A DNA stretch of 64,000 nt from Malus domestica (taxonomy: Eukaryota > Streptophyta > Magnoliopsida > Rosales > Rosaceae), in assembly GCF_042453785.1 (NCBI RefSeq), contig NC_091661.1, positions 27,891,501 through 27,955,500 of the forward strand. The letters run 5' to 3'. Each line of letters starts with the position of its first letter. Position 1 is the first letter of the stretch. Below, one piece after another: positions 44,676-57,027 of this stretch. The notes beneath the pieces are model-generated. The model did not search any database, was not told where the DNA came from, and was given only the letters and a program-made list of their open reading frames with translations. Position numbers and translations under genes: made by a program.

Positions 44676-46494
44676 TGTTGGAAATGTGCCCTAAAGCCAA
44701 TCATGTGATGATACTTTACGGACATTTCACATGTTAAACTAATCTAGTTTTACATATAAAGGGCATACATTATTGTTTGAGCCGTCTCATATAAATGTTA
44801 TATGCTTAAACGATAAAGTCCAAGGAATATGTGATTGGGAGAATGTAATCTAATGAAGTTAGATTCATGAGACCATTCTTTCGTAGACACATCCTAAACG
44901 TTCCTGATCATAGGATTGCCAATTGGGCGTTGACAGTCTGTTAAGATCAGTACGTACTATGTCTTCTCTCAGGGAGAGTGATTAGTCTCGAATCATTGGT
45001 GTGTGTGACATCAAGACAAGTACGGTAGGTGCTCAATAGAGAATGAGTTCACTGAACGCGATCAACGAAGAGTTCTCATATTCCATGTCACATGAGAACT
45101 CATGGTTGGGATAATGCAAAGTAGTCCTTTGACCTGAGGCATCATAGTTGTCTTGTGGTTAAGACCTTGATCTTTGATTATGTCAAAGTCATCCCACCAG
45201 GAGGGTGTCCACGGCATCGTTGGGGTCAAGCCGCTTAGCTATGGAGACAAGTGAATGCGCAACAAGGGATCTCTAACCTTCAAACCGTTTGAAGGAGAAT
45301 ACTCTCTGATATGATTTGAATCTCTGGCCAGAGTATGAATGAGATTTGGGAATGCGTTCCTAATCACATTCAAGGTAATCATATAAGCACAAGACACACA
45401 TTGGATAGTAGACATGAGAAAATAAACTATCAAACCAAACAATGTGGTCAAGAGTATTAGATTAGAGAAGGACCGTATTGCATTTGTAATCTCGAACTGA
45501 ATAGGTTCTCTAACCTCTTCTGATTAGCTTGGGTAACCATGATATGCTGCTAGGTGTCACTCATGGTTTGTGGAAGCCCTAGACGTGTATAATCACTAAA
45601 GGGAGAATTGAAAATAGTTTCAATTCACAATCGATGTAAAATGGTTTTAATCGCCCACTGCCTCGCTAAAAGGAACCTAATGGATCGCACACCGTGAAAG
45701 GTGGAGATTGGAGATTAAACGGAAATGAGTAAGAATGATTAAATGGTTTAATCATTTATTTATGGCAAGGATTAATTAATATGTTAATTAATCAAACGAA
45801 TAAGTTCGTTGAAGACTTCGGGATAGTTTTGGACCTTAAGGCCCAATGGGCTTCGAACGTCAAGCCCATTAACTTAAGTTGTATGACAATTTAATGAATA
45901 AAAATTCATTAAAGCCCAAAAGCCCAAAATCCCTTAAATGGATGGCCATGATGAAATGAATTAGGGTTTTGGTTATTTAGGTCACTTAAAGAAGTGACTA
46001 TATAAATGACTTTATAACTAAATATTCATTAAGTGAAAAATGGGTTTATTTTTGGGGAAAATATGTGAGAATTGTCTCTCCATTTTCTCTCTAAAGAGGC
46101 CAACACCTTGGAGGGTACATCTAGCAATCCTACTACTCCAAGGTCACTCATTTCTTCTACAATCGAACCTTGGTGTCGAGAATTAGAGGTTCTCAATTTT
46201 GGGAACTTGGAGAACCTATTCTTCCATCCAAATCCATGGATCTAAGAAGCAAGGAATGAAGGCCCTATCTCTTTGGGTGATTAGCCTTTGCTTATGCAAA
46301 GAGGAATCTACAAAGGTATTAATTTCAACTCACTTTGTTTTGAGTTGATTATTGGTTCACCAATCTACTAGGCTTTGAATTTCATGGTCATGTTTTGTTT
46401 TTGAGTACATACAAGCATGATTCCGCCTTTAATTGTTAATTGCATGCTATATGATGTTGCTCAAATGAACATGTTTTACAAAATAAATCCTTCA
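44676..46494 (+). repeat. 5' LTR of the nested copia-like element
   Basis: Starts TGTTGGAAATG and ends AATAAATCCTTCA. It matches 52502-54320 with about five substitutions, for example GACAGTCTGTTAAG against GACAGTCCGTTAAG. A 70-codon minus-strand ORF is present in both LTRs and has no recognisable domain. Confidence 0.95.
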
Positions 46495-49400
46495 AGTGGT
46501 ATCAGAGCCTAGGTCTAGTAGTTGGTGAATCCTTTTGTGTTTTGTAGTTCATAAGTTTGTGATCTAAAAGTTGTAATTGTTACAAGCTTTATTCTTGCTT
46601 CTTTGAAAGTAAATTTTGTTGGAAAATTTGCTATCTCAAATGTTGTAGATGTTGTTCATATGAGCATGAATATTGGAGCTAAAATTTGGTGCCATGCTTT
46701 TGGGAAAATTCGGCCAAAATCAAAGGGTGAATTTTTGGGTTCTTGTTTGACTTGTTAAAAGTGTTTTAATGTGTTCTTTGGAACCCCTAAGTACCCTAGT
46801 TTGGTTAGATGTTATTTCCCTTAAGTAAGAATGGTTTTGGAATGTTTTTGGGTGGAAAAAGTTCATGGAAAAATTTGGGTTTTTCATGAATGTTCTTCAT
46901 TGTTCTTGATGTTCTTGCCAAGAACAAAAAGGTTTTGTGTATTGATTCAAAGTTTTGAATTATTTCATAAAGTATATGTGATATGTTTTTAAATGATTTA
47001 TTATGTATTTAAAGTGTTAGATATTTGTATAAATGATGATTGAAATAATTGTGATTGAATTATTTCAAAACTTATCTTACATACACTTGCATGTTTTTGA
47101 CAAAACTCACTAATCAACACACACACCAACCTTATCCCTCCCCAAAACCAGCCACTCCCTCAAAGGGAGTACTTTTGGGGCTTTTATGCAATTACATAAA
47201 GTTTTGATACTTTTGTGTATTTGCACTTTGGCCCAAAAGTTTACGTTTTTACGTTTAGGTCCAAAAACGCTAAAGGACAAATTGTTTTGTTCCTTTAATG
47301 AAGTTTTTGCATTATTAAAAGTTTGGGTTCTAGTTGTATTTACATGAAGTTGTGACTTTTGTGTATTATACAAAGTGACCCCAAAAGTTTTTGTTATTGC
47401 AATATGGCCCAAAAGTTGAGGTTATTGCATGATGGCCCAAATAGGATGAGAACAAAATTGTTTTGTCTCTTTAAATGAGAATTGGATTTTCATTTTGTTT
47501 AGCTCCATTTAAATCAATCTTATGGATACAAAAACCAAATGAAAATGTTGCATTCAATTAATTAGTTAAAGCGTTAATTAATTAAAGGGTGATTATGAAC
47601 CTAAGCCTAATATAATTGAGCTATGTGAAAGGCGTTTCAAATTTGTTTGAACCATGGGAATGTGTAGATTAGATTTTGGTTGTAATTTGATTTGATCAAA
47701 TGTTGTAAAAGGGCTTAAGCTCTTCTTTACTTTAAAGTAATTTGTTAAATGCAAATGTTGTAATGAGCATAAGCTCACCTTTACTTTGAAGTACTTCTTT
47801 CTTGCTTTATATGATATGCATGAAAATGAAGTAGTTGGGTCCAACGCCCATAAGACAACACGCCTTAATGTGATTAAACGCGTAACTAAAATCAATCACC
47901 ATCCCTAGACCGAGATTCAACACAAGGCTCGTGTTGAATCTAAACAAAGGTTCATAATCATCCTTAGGCCCTAAGGCAACTATATAGTCCATCAAATGAA
48001 TGCAAAGTTTATGTTAGTAGTATCATATACTCTTGCTTAAAAATCGTTTTATAAGCATGGTGGGAGTATTATGTACAACTAAAACAATGAGATGGACCAA
48101 TAGTTGTAAAAGGACCAAAATTGTTTTAATAGAGATTAAAATGAATGTTTATATGTGATGAGACCTAAAACCCTCAACCAAATCATTATTAAGTTGATAA
48201 GCGTGAGAGTGCTTTGAACACTCTTTCGTGGCCTTCCACCGTGGTAGGCTTCAATCGTTTGTGACTCGTACAATGTATTCGTCCAGTTCTGGGGTTGCAA
48301 AGTATGTGCTTACATTCAGGAGAAGCCTATAAACATATGATGAAGTGAAAGGTAGGCAACAAGTGTGGCCAATATGGAGTTCTTCTGAGGCCATTCTTGA
48401 ACCCCTACTTGAACTAGCATGGTGGGAATGACTTAACTAAGTGCAATGGTGCCAATATGGAGTTCTTCTGAGGCATCATTCTCTAGAGGCCAAACGAGAT
48501 GGGTACTTGCATTAGTTGCAAATGAGTAAGCGTACTCTCTCATTATTATTGTTGCTAGCCAATATGGAGTTCTTCTGAGGTGGGCTTGGTAATAGTGAGC
48601 CTCCCATAACCTACTAGGAGTTTCATCCAAAACTCTCGAATTCCTACGAGGGATATGGAATTTGCCAAAAATAGTGGGTGGTGCTATTTTGATTTAAAGA
48701 CCCGAATCAAATGGCTTAAAATCAATCAATTTATATTCGTTATGTATTTGTTTACCAATATATTTGCATACGCTATCAAACACTTGACAAAACCGAATGT
48801 TTTAGTTTCCGGACTTGGTACCACAATCCCAAAGAATGTCTTAAAAGGATTGCATATGTATCTAAGTAGTCTCATCCTCACAATCTTCCTAATGATAATG
48901 TATCATTGGAAGAACATGTTAGAAAGGTCTATCATGAAGAGGACAACACTTTTAAATGTCATAATTCTTCAATTACAATTTGTTGTATGAAGAAATAGGA
49001 GTTGCTTTGAACAACTCTTAGTCAATACAAACACTTAGTGCTTGTCTCTTTGTTAAATGAACAAAGAACTTGAGAAGAAAGCACAAAGGCATGAACACTT
49101 TATGTGCCATGTTTCTTCATTTACAAATTGTTGTATGAAGAAATGAGAGTTGCCTTGTACAACTCTTGAAGGTTTGTAATTATGTTTAGAACATAATGGT
49201 TGGTTGACAAAAATAGTCCATTAACATGGACTTATGATGATTTTGAATCATTGAATGTTGAAGTGATAAACCACTTAACGAGACGGAAACTAGGCAAGGA
49301 CTTCACCTTTGTTTCCCTATCCTAATCGTTCACTAAGTTTATTGTAAACTATGTAGTGAAAAATAACCACATGCTCTCCAAAATGTTTGATGTGTATAAC

Positions 49401-52400
49401 ACAATTGAAAAAGGTTTCAAGAGAGATAGTGGGAGTTTAGGGACCATGACTATTGTAGTCAAATGAGAAGTCAAATAAAGAAGATAAATAACTCCAAGGG
49501 AACAAACTTTCTTTATGAAAGGATGGACATTGGAAGGGGTATTTGCAAGAAATGTCTTGCAAGTGTCAAGAACACACCTTTCGAAGGTGTTGTAAATTGT
49601 TCTTGAATAGTTCAAAACAGTTGGTTCTTCTACTTGAATGCTTGATTCCGTATTAGTAACAATGTTTTACAATCGTTGTAAAAGTGTGGCTAATAAGAAG
49701 TAGAAGATTAATGAGAGAAGAGAAAGGTGCTTCACATTCGGAAACGTGAATCAAATATAAATCTCTGCGAAAGCAGATGGTACTTACTTCCTCATATGAA
49801 CTACCAAAGAAATTGGAAAAACATAGATTGTCTTTATATTCCAATTTTAAGGAACTAAATTCCGTCACTATGTGAAATGGATAAATGTTTTGTTTGACAA
49901 AACAATGTTCTTTATTAATCAATGATTGGATTATGATAATCTAATTAATTATCTCTATAGTAGAGATAATATGGTAGTGTTAACTGTTTAGAAAATAATG
50001 ATGCTTAAAACCCAAAAGGTTGCAAGGTAGTGACTAATCCCAACTAAAGTTGTGATACCTTTAAAACATAAATTACGAGTTGGTCATAGATGGACGCTTT
50101 GGATCGTTAGATCCGGATCCAATACCTTCTTGTTAAAATTGTATAGAGGCGAAATGTTCGAATCTTTATTCTTTTGGAAAGAAGAAAGAATCACAAAGTT
50201 GTTAAGGTTAATTCACTTTGATGTTAGTGGCACTTGTCCACAAACATAATACTACTCATGTTGAATAACATTCACCGAAGATCACTCTCGGTTGGACTAT
50301 AGTTTATTTTGAATAAACACAAGTCCGAATACTTTGCAAAATGTTTCAAAGAATTCAAGTAATGTAAGTTGATGAGTAAGACGTCTAAAGTATTTACCTC
50401 CTTAGATTTGATCCAAGATAAGGTAACACTTTAGAACAGTTTCCTTGAAAGATATCAAGGAAATAAGCATCATAAGATAATGTATTTCTCCATTAGGAGA
50501 AGAACGAACTCGAATAAGATTTAGTTCGTTAGATGTTATCTATTACCCATATATAGGATATATACTTCTAAAAACAATATGATTGTCAATGAGAAGATCT
50601 TCCAATATTTTCATAACTCCATAAGATGTAGTTGGAAAAGAAAGACAAATCTTAAGCATGTTAAAGATTTGGGGTTGTGTGCTAACTAGCAATATTTGTT
50701 TGATAACAAACTTGTAGGATATCCTTAAAATAACTTTTGGATATCGCTTCTATAAACCAACTAACAAATGTTGTTTTGTTGGGTAGTTCATTGTAATTCT
50801 ACAATGTGATTTGCCTAAAAGCAAATGAACGAAAGATAGAACTCAAAGAATGGGTTCTTTGAGAGACAAGATAGTAATCAACAAATATAACAACCTAGTT
50901 CCTATACCACAAGCTCCAAGGTAGTCGATAAGGATTTATAAACCGTCTCAGTTGAATGGTTTTGAACTTTATGACTATGTCATAGAGTTGCACCTCTTAA
51001 TTCGAAAGAAATAAGAATAAAAATCCTTATGACTACATTGAGTGCATATACGATATATACTCAAGGAAATGGTAAAGTACCATTTGACTCGAAATAATGA
51101 AACCTTCATAGCTAATTGGTAGCTTAAGGTGACTACAATCAAATAGAATGGTTGACTTTAAAGGAACCATTTTTGACGTAGTCTTAGTTTCAATTAATTC
51201 GAAGATTGCTAGCTACAACTAAATGGTGATTCAATGTTTTGACATAATATGGGTTTCCGAAACCATTATTAAGATAGTCTTGATAATATATGTCTAAAAC
51301 TATAAATCACAAGACATGTAAGTTGTAGAGATCCATCCATCATGGATCTTAGCAAGTTAGTGGGAGCTATTTGCATTTTATGAGAAAAATGATCAAATCG
51401 TTTGATTTCTCATAAAGATGTAAATGAATCTTTTGTTTACTAGTTTTACAAAAGATTAGTGGGAGTTAATCATGTTCCTAAAAATTTAAATATATATGAT
51501 ATATTAATTTTGGAAATGAAAAGAATACTTCTTTGTTAAAGTTATGACTTTAATACATTATATGAAGATAGAATGTATATGGGAGATATAGTCTATATAC
51601 ATGGGATGGAAATCTATAATGATATATTTCATGATATAATTGGATTATATCAATGCCTAATAATAGACAATGGATGCTAGGAAGTTTCTCATATGATGAT
51701 AAACTTCAATAAGAAGGACGATTCTAGTGAGACTAGCAAGTTGCCCTTCTCAAAGGGAATGTACCCTTTGACTCCCAAAGAAATAATGCGTAAATTGAAT
51801 CCTTTATGCATAAGCAGAAAGGTGATTTATGTATTTCATATTGTATGAAAAACATTGATATGAGTTGTACCTAGAACGGTACAAGACGATATCAGTGCAA
51901 GCCCAGGATCAGAACCATGGCAACTGTCAAGTTAGTCCTTAAGTATTTAAGAAATACTAAAGGATAAATTCCTCAAAGATCGAGGAAGAATCAAAGTAAC
52001 GTAATGGAAGCGTAAATGTATTAGATTATGAATCTAATCCATCATTGGATGTTTCTTCATTATGAATGAAGAGATAAACAGATATCTCTTTATTATGACT
52101 AAAGAGATATTTGGATGGAAACATTAAAGTAATGACTTTAGTGTGTTCCATTATGAATGCAAGATATATTGCCATATAGAAGTTTACAACAATGTTGTTT
52201 GGATGGGAAAGTTCATTTATGAACTCTCTATTCGGTTCCAACCAGAAAGTGTATGACACTAATGGGGCGATAGCTCAAGCCTGGGAATCAAGGTCTCATC
52301 AAGATCCGAACTCAAATGAGAGACTGAACCACATGATTGAGAATCGTGTATAATGGTGACGTCGTTATTCTCAAGGTTGCTTCTATGGATAACATATAGA

Positions 52401-52501
52401 TATCCATTGCCTAGGCCTACTATTCAGCCATTTATGAAATAACTACAGAAGAGGTATCATCAAGATGACCAAGCTGATTGGCTCTAGTGCAAGTGGGAGA
52501 T
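46495..52501 (+). pseudogene. Decayed interior of the copia-like element
   Basis: The PBS is at 46497-46508 and the purine tract at 52491-52501. Traces of copia coding sequence remain. Around 50100-50240 a degenerate GAG-pre-integrase segment is visible (LRVGHRWTL; further on RLIHFDVSGT). Around 52140-52330 there is a degenerate RNase H end (MNARYIAI, NGAIAQAWESRSHQ). Stops and frameshifts occur throughout, and no region longer than about 110 codons is open. Relic order fits a normal copia layout. Because the LTRs are nearly identical, most of this decay probably predates insertion at this site, and the element would have moved using proteins from another copy. Confidence 0.82.
48368..48580 (+). 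repeat. Three copies of a 23-bp motif inside the copia-like element
   Basis: GCCAATATGGAGTTCTTCTG followed by AGG occurs at 48368, 48451 and 48558. The copies are exact but separated by unlike sequences of 60 and 84 bp. Role unknown. Confidence 0.85.
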
Positions 52502-54320
52502 TGTTGGAAATGTGCCCTAAAGCCAATCATGTGATGATACTTTACGGACATTTCACATGTTAAACTAATCTAGTTTTACATATAAAGGGCATACATTATT
52601 GTTTGAGCCGTCTCATATAAATGTTATATGCTTAAACGATAAAGTCCAAGGAATATGTGATTGGGAGAATGTAATCTAATGAAGTTAGATTCATGAGACC
52701 ATTCTTTCGTAGACACATCCTAAACGTTCCTGATCATAGGATTGCCAATTGGGCGTTGACAGTCCGTTAAGATCAGTACGTACTATGTCTTCTCTCAGGG
52801 AGAGTGATTAGTCTCGAATCATTGGTGTGTGTGACATCAAGACAAGTACGGTAGGTGCTCAATAGAGAATGAGTTCACTGAACGCGATCAACGAAGAGTT
52901 CTCATATTCCATGTCACATGAGAACTCATGGTTGGGATAATGCAAAGTAGTCCTTTGACCTGAGGCATCATAGTTGTCTTGTGGTTAAGACCTTGATCTT
53001 TGATTATGTCAAAGTCATCCCACCAGGAGGGTGTCCACGGCATCGTTGGGGTCAAGCCGCTTAGCTATGGAGACAAGTGAATGCGCAACAAGGGATCTCT
53101 AACCTTCAAACCGTTTGAAGGAGAATACTCTCTGATATGATTTGAATCTCTGGCCAGAGTATGAATGAGATTTGGGAATGCGTTCCTAATCACATTCAAG
53201 GTAATCATATAAGCACAAGACACACATTGGATAGTAGACATGAGAAAATAAACTATCAAACCAAACAATGTAGTCAAGAGTATTAGATTAGAGAAGGACC
53301 GTATTGCATTTGTAATCTCGAACTGAATAGGTTCTCTAACCTCTTCTGATTAGCTTGGGTAACCATGATATGCTGCTAGGTGTCACTCATGGTTTGTGGA
53401 AGCCCTAGACGTGTATAATCACTAAAGGGAGAATTGAAAATAGTTTCAATTCACAATCGATGTAAAATGGTTTTAATCGCCCACTGCCTCGCTAAAAGGA
53501 ACCTAATGGATCGCACACCGTGAAAGGTGGAGATTGGAGATTAAACGGAAATGAGTAAGAATGATTAAATGGTTTAATCATTTATTTATGGCAAGGATTA
53601 ATTAATATGTTAATTAATCAAACGAATAAGTTCGTTGAAGACTTCGGGATAGTTTTGGACCTTAAGGCCCAATGGGCTTCGAACGTCAAGCCCATTAACT
53701 TAAGTTGTATGACAATTTAATGAATAAAGATTCATTAAAGCCCAAAAGCCCAAAATCCCTTAAATGGATGGCCATGATGAAATGAATTAGGGTTTTGGTT
53801 ATTTAGGTCACTTAAAGAAGTGACTATATAAATGACTTTATAACTAAATATTCATTAAGTGAAAAATGGGTTTATTTTTGGGGAAAATAGGTGAGAATTG
53901 TCTCTCCATTTTCTCTCTAAAGAGGCCAACACCTTGGAGGGTACATCTAGCAATCCTACTACTCCAAGGTCATTCATTTCTTCTACAATCGAACCTTGGT
54001 GTCGAGAATTAGAGGTTCTCAATTTTGGGAACTTGGAGAACCTATTCTTCCATCCAAATCCATGGATCTAAGAAGCAAGGAATGAAGGCCCTATCTCTTT
54101 GGGTGATTAGCCTTTGCTTATGCAAAGAGGAATCTACAAAGGTATTAATTTCAACTCACTTTGTTTTGAGTTGATTATTGGTTCACCAATCTACTAGGCT
54201 TTGAATTTCATGGTCATGTTTTGTTTTTGAGTACATACAAGCATGATTCCGCCTTTAATTGTTAATTGCATGCTATATGATGTTGCTCAAATGAACATGT
54301 TTTACAAAATAAATCCTTCA
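52502..54320 (+). repeat. 3' LTR of the nested copia-like element
   Basis: Partner of 44676-46494, same length. Differences seen include GTGGTC/GTAGTC, AAAAATTC/AAAGATTC, ATATGTG/ATAGGTG and CACTCATT/CATTCATT. Confidence 0.95.
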
Positions 54321-54325
54321 CCATT

Positions 54326-54692
54326 CCCTATCATCAAGAAGGTTGGCAAAGCCGCGTATGTTGTGGAACTCCCACCCCGCCTCAAGTTTCACCCGGTGTT
54401 CCATGTGAGCAACTTGAAGCCTTATCATGCGGACGATGAGGAACCAAGTCGAGGTGAGTCTTATCGAGCACCCCCTTTGATGACGGAGGCATTTGACAAA
54501 GAAGTGGAGAGCATTGAAGCCAAGCGTGTCGTGGTGCGACCAAGACAACCAAAGCATGTGGAGTACTTTGTCAAATGGAAGGGGCTACCATACTCCGAAG
54601 CAACATGGGAGAGGGAGACGTCCTTATGGAAATATAAGGACTTGATTCAGACATTCGAGAGGCAAGAGTCGACGAGGACGTCGACGACTTAA
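54326..54692 (+). pseudogene. gag-pol of the chromovirus, last part with chromodomain
   Basis: This continues the frame broken at 44675. It has the integrase tail (KKVGKAAYVVELPPRLKFHP, FHVSNLKPYH) and then a chromodomain (VEYFVKWKGLPYSEATWERE, LWKYKDLIQTFE), ending with TAA. Chromodomains are thought to steer integration to marked chromatin. The domain itself looks intact, with the expected aromatic residues Y, W and W. Confidence 0.9.
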
Positions 54693-54703
54693 GTGGGGGA
54701 GGA
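54692..54703 (+). other. Polypurine tract of the chromovirus
   Basis: AGTGGGGGAGGA lies directly before the 3' LTR and is the expected primer for plus-strand synthesis. Confidence 0.85.
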
Positions 54704-55243
54704 TGTCACGGGCCATGTGTTAAAAACAAAGAAAATGCCCAAGACATCATATATCTAAGCCCATGAAGCCATGTCTTCATGGAAGCTTCTGGAACGTCCC
54801 GGAGAAATCAAGAACGTGGCGGAGCATTCAAGATAATCTAGGGCATTCCGGAACATTCCACACAAGTGTACATATTTAAGCCTCACCTAGAATAATCTAG
54901 ATTAGGCAAGTTGTATCTAGAACTATGCTAGATATTTTTGGATGTAAGTAGGGGATTCTAGAACCCTCCATTGAGGAGGTGACTTAGGCCTATAAATAGG
55001 AGGTAAGGCCATTTGGCCAAACCATCCAAGAATTGTAAGCAATTGTAAAGTTCTCTTAACTTTCAATACAAAGCTTCCTTTCTCCCATCTTCTAAGTGAT
55101 TTTAGCATTCTCCAAGCTATCTTAGCTTTCTTTGTGATTCGATCCGGGGAAGCGAGGCTTCGAAGGCTTACTTAGCTTGTTCATCGAGGTATTCAAGTCT
55201 AAGTGCCGCACGGGCGGAAGGCTTAAAGAGTCATCCCGTGACA
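54704..55243 (+). repeat. 3' LTR of the chromovirus
   Basis: Same 540 bp as 41432-41971, with no difference found by eye. It is followed by CAAGG in the host flank. Confidence 0.95.
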
Positions 55244-55534
55244 CAAGGTCTAATTTAGAAAAGCAACTTTACCGAAGGAGACACCACGAAACAGTGTAAC
55301 GGTGTCCATAAAAGTCTTTTTCCTATTTTAACCGTAGTATCGGTAGGAAGACTTTTCTCATGATCATTCATGGTTAACATGGGCAATACAGCACAATATT
55401 TTAATATTTTTAGTTTGAATTTCTGAAAACCTAGCCTCTTGTTTATTCACATTTCACATCATCTCGTTCCTGTAGCAGCATACCAATATTATACTACTGT
55501 CTTAATTTTTGATCGACAAGGATTGTCTGCGCTC
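55244..55534. other. Host flank right of the chromovirus
   Basis: Continuation of the sequence interrupted at 41431. No gene recognised. Confidence 0.35.
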
Positions 55535-55715
55535 CATTTTCAGTGCCCTTCTCGTGCTCTCTTATTTTGTGTGGTCACGGTTAAGCTACGTCAACATTTT
55601 ATATATTTTTTTTATAGATATAATAAGACACAAATGAATCGTAATATAAAATGTTGACATGGCTTAACCGTGACCACACAAACAGGAGGGCACCGGAAGT
55701 GGAGGGGAGACAATT
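55535..55715. mobile_element. Fold-back MITE-like element
   Basis: TTTGTGTGGTCACGGTTAAG on the left and CTTAACCGTGACCACACAAA on the right are exact complements. The arms go on inward (TACGTCAACATTTTATAT against ATATAAAATGTTGACATG) and, less well, outward (GTGCCCTTCTCG against GGAGGGCACC). No coding capacity. Confidence 0.75.
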
Positions 55716-55866
55716 TTTGTCCATTTTTGACCTTAATCTTGCAGTCGGTAAACAATCAATGCTTCGACATTGTTTTAGGTCAAATTTAAAGGCACGCATG
55801 TATGAAGATAAGTTCAAAATTGTTCCATTCAACCAAATCTAGTAAAAAAATGAAATAAAGGTTAAC

Positions 55867-55994
55867 TGTAACATCCCATATCGACCAATGGATAGGAGGT
55901 GATATGCCTTATATGTACATGCCCACCTCCATATAGTATGAGGTATTTTGGGAACTCACTGGCTTCGGGTTCCATTGAAACTCCGAAGTTAAGC
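55867..55994 (+). mobile_element. Cassandra-type LTR, 5' part, cut by the Tat-like element
   Basis: Starts TGTAACATCCCATATCG. It includes TATATGTACATGCCCACC and the first part of the 5S rRNA-like region (GGGAACTCACTGGCTTCGGG, GAAACTCCGAAGTTAAGC). It stops at 55994 exactly where the next LTR begins. Together with 31895-32118 the two remnants cover opposite parts of the same LTR family. Confidence 0.82.
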
Positions 55995-56942
55995 TGTGAA
56001 CACGAAAAATTCCTGAAACGAAAGAGACAAGAACAACGTGCATAAACAAATATTTGTATTTAGATGATTTTGGGTTACAATCTCTCTCTATTTTGATCCT
56101 CTGATTCGACCTCCGTAAGGTGTGTATTTATGGATGTGCGATTGATCCAAAGGGCCGTTGGGCTTGATCTAAGGATGAACGTTCTTTAAGGGCCGTGGGC
56201 TTGATCTTTGAAAGTGGATTTGAGCGGATCTTCAAGGGCCGTTAATGCTTGATCTTGAATAACGGTGATGAACGGATCTTCAAGGGCTTTTGGGCTTGAT
56301 CTTGAAGAAACCGTGATGAACAGATCTTCAAGGGCTTTTGGGCTTAATCTTGAAGAACGGTTGGATGTGTGTGGGTTTGTCGACGTTGTTGACCCAAAGG
56401 GCCGTTGGGGCTTGATCTTGGATGAACGGATGATGAACGATGGTGCTTTCTTCAAGGGTCGTTGGGGCTTGATCTTGAAAGAACGAAGAACGAAGAACAC
56501 TTTCTTCAAGGGCCGTCGGGGCTTGATCTTGAATTGGTGGATGATTGTTGATCGAAAGGGCCGTTTGGGCTTGATCTTGGAAGAACGATGAACGAAGAAC
56601 GAATAACACTTTTTTCAAGGGCCGTCGGGGCTTGATCTTGAATTGGTGGATGATTGTTGATCGAAAGGGCCGTTTGGGCTTGATCTTGGAAGAACGATGA
56701 ACGAAGAACGAAGAGAGCTTTCTTGATTCTTCGGGAACCTGGATGCTTGAGAGCTTCAGAGCTTCAAGGTGTAATATGAATTAGTTCCCCCCAGGTGTTG
56801 ACACGTGTCCTATTTGATGACTTTTCCAACTCATTTCAATTTTCGTTGAGTCGCATGCTACGTGTAAAATTTATGTAATACATGAGCGTTGACACTTTGA
56901 TTTATCGGTCAACATTTATTTACCGAAATTTCGATGTCTACA
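55995..56942 (-). repeat. 3' LTR of the Tat-like element
   Basis: On the minus strand it starts TGTAGACATCGAAATTTCGG (56942 leftward) and ends TTTTTCGTGTTCACA at 55995. A purine tract GAAGTGGGGGCATT directly precedes it on that strand (about 56943-56956). The interior carries a GGGCCGT/GGCTTGATCTT minisatellite. Confidence 0.8.
56140..56722. repeat. GGGCCGT-GGCTTGATCTTGAA minisatellite in the LTR
   Basis: The core AAGGGCCGTTGGGGCTTGAT (with variants) recurs more than ten times at uneven spacing. One 109-bp higher-order unit is repeated, starting at 56507 and 56616. The same core continues more loosely outside the LTR at 57028-57425. Confidence 0.85.
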
Positions 56943-57027
56943 AATGCCCCCACTTCAAGGCGCGTCGTGTACATGTGCTTGTCGCGTGTAGGAGATGCGT
57001 TTTGAAGTCCCTTACTGTAGACGTCGA

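Larger units (their letters stand above)
44676..54320 (+). mobile_element. Nested copia-like LTR element (Angela/BARE-like LTRs), non-autonomous
   Basis: Two 1819-bp LTRs (44676-46494 and 52502-54320) enclose a 6.0-kb interior. CCATT flanks it at 44671-44675 and 54321-54325. The PBS is TGGTATCAGAGC and a purine tract AAGTGGGAGA precedes the 3' LTR. LTR length and the TGTTGGAAATGTGCCCTA start resemble the Angela/BARE lineage. No long ORF remains, only traces of copia pol. The LTRs differ at about five positions that I could find, so the insertion is young. Confidence 0.92.
41432..55243 (+). mobile_element. Chromodomain Ty3/gypsy retrotransposon (chromovirus) with nested insertion
   Basis: The element has two 540-bp LTRs (41432-41971 and 54704-55243), a primer-binding site, one gag-pol frame, a polypurine tract and a flanking CAAG on each side (41428-41431 and 55244-55247). 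It was split at 44675 by a copia-like element with a perfect CCATT duplication. By eye the two LTRs are identical, so insertion is recent. A chromodomain at the end of pol places it among chromoviruses. The pol is internally deleted, so it cannot move by itself. Confidence 0.93.

Noticed and set aside
45239..45451. Identical 70-codon minus-strand ORFs in both copia-like LTRs
   Set aside because: Present twice only because the LTRs are repeats; no domain.
48368..48580. CRISPR-like reading of the three 23-bp motifs
   Set aside because: Only three units with uneven spacing, in a plant retrotransposon; no CRISPR context.
56186..56618. Minus-strand ORFs with repeated IKPQRPL and QDQAPTALE words
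   Set aside because: They only reflect the LTR minisatellite, whose unit keeps a frame by chance.
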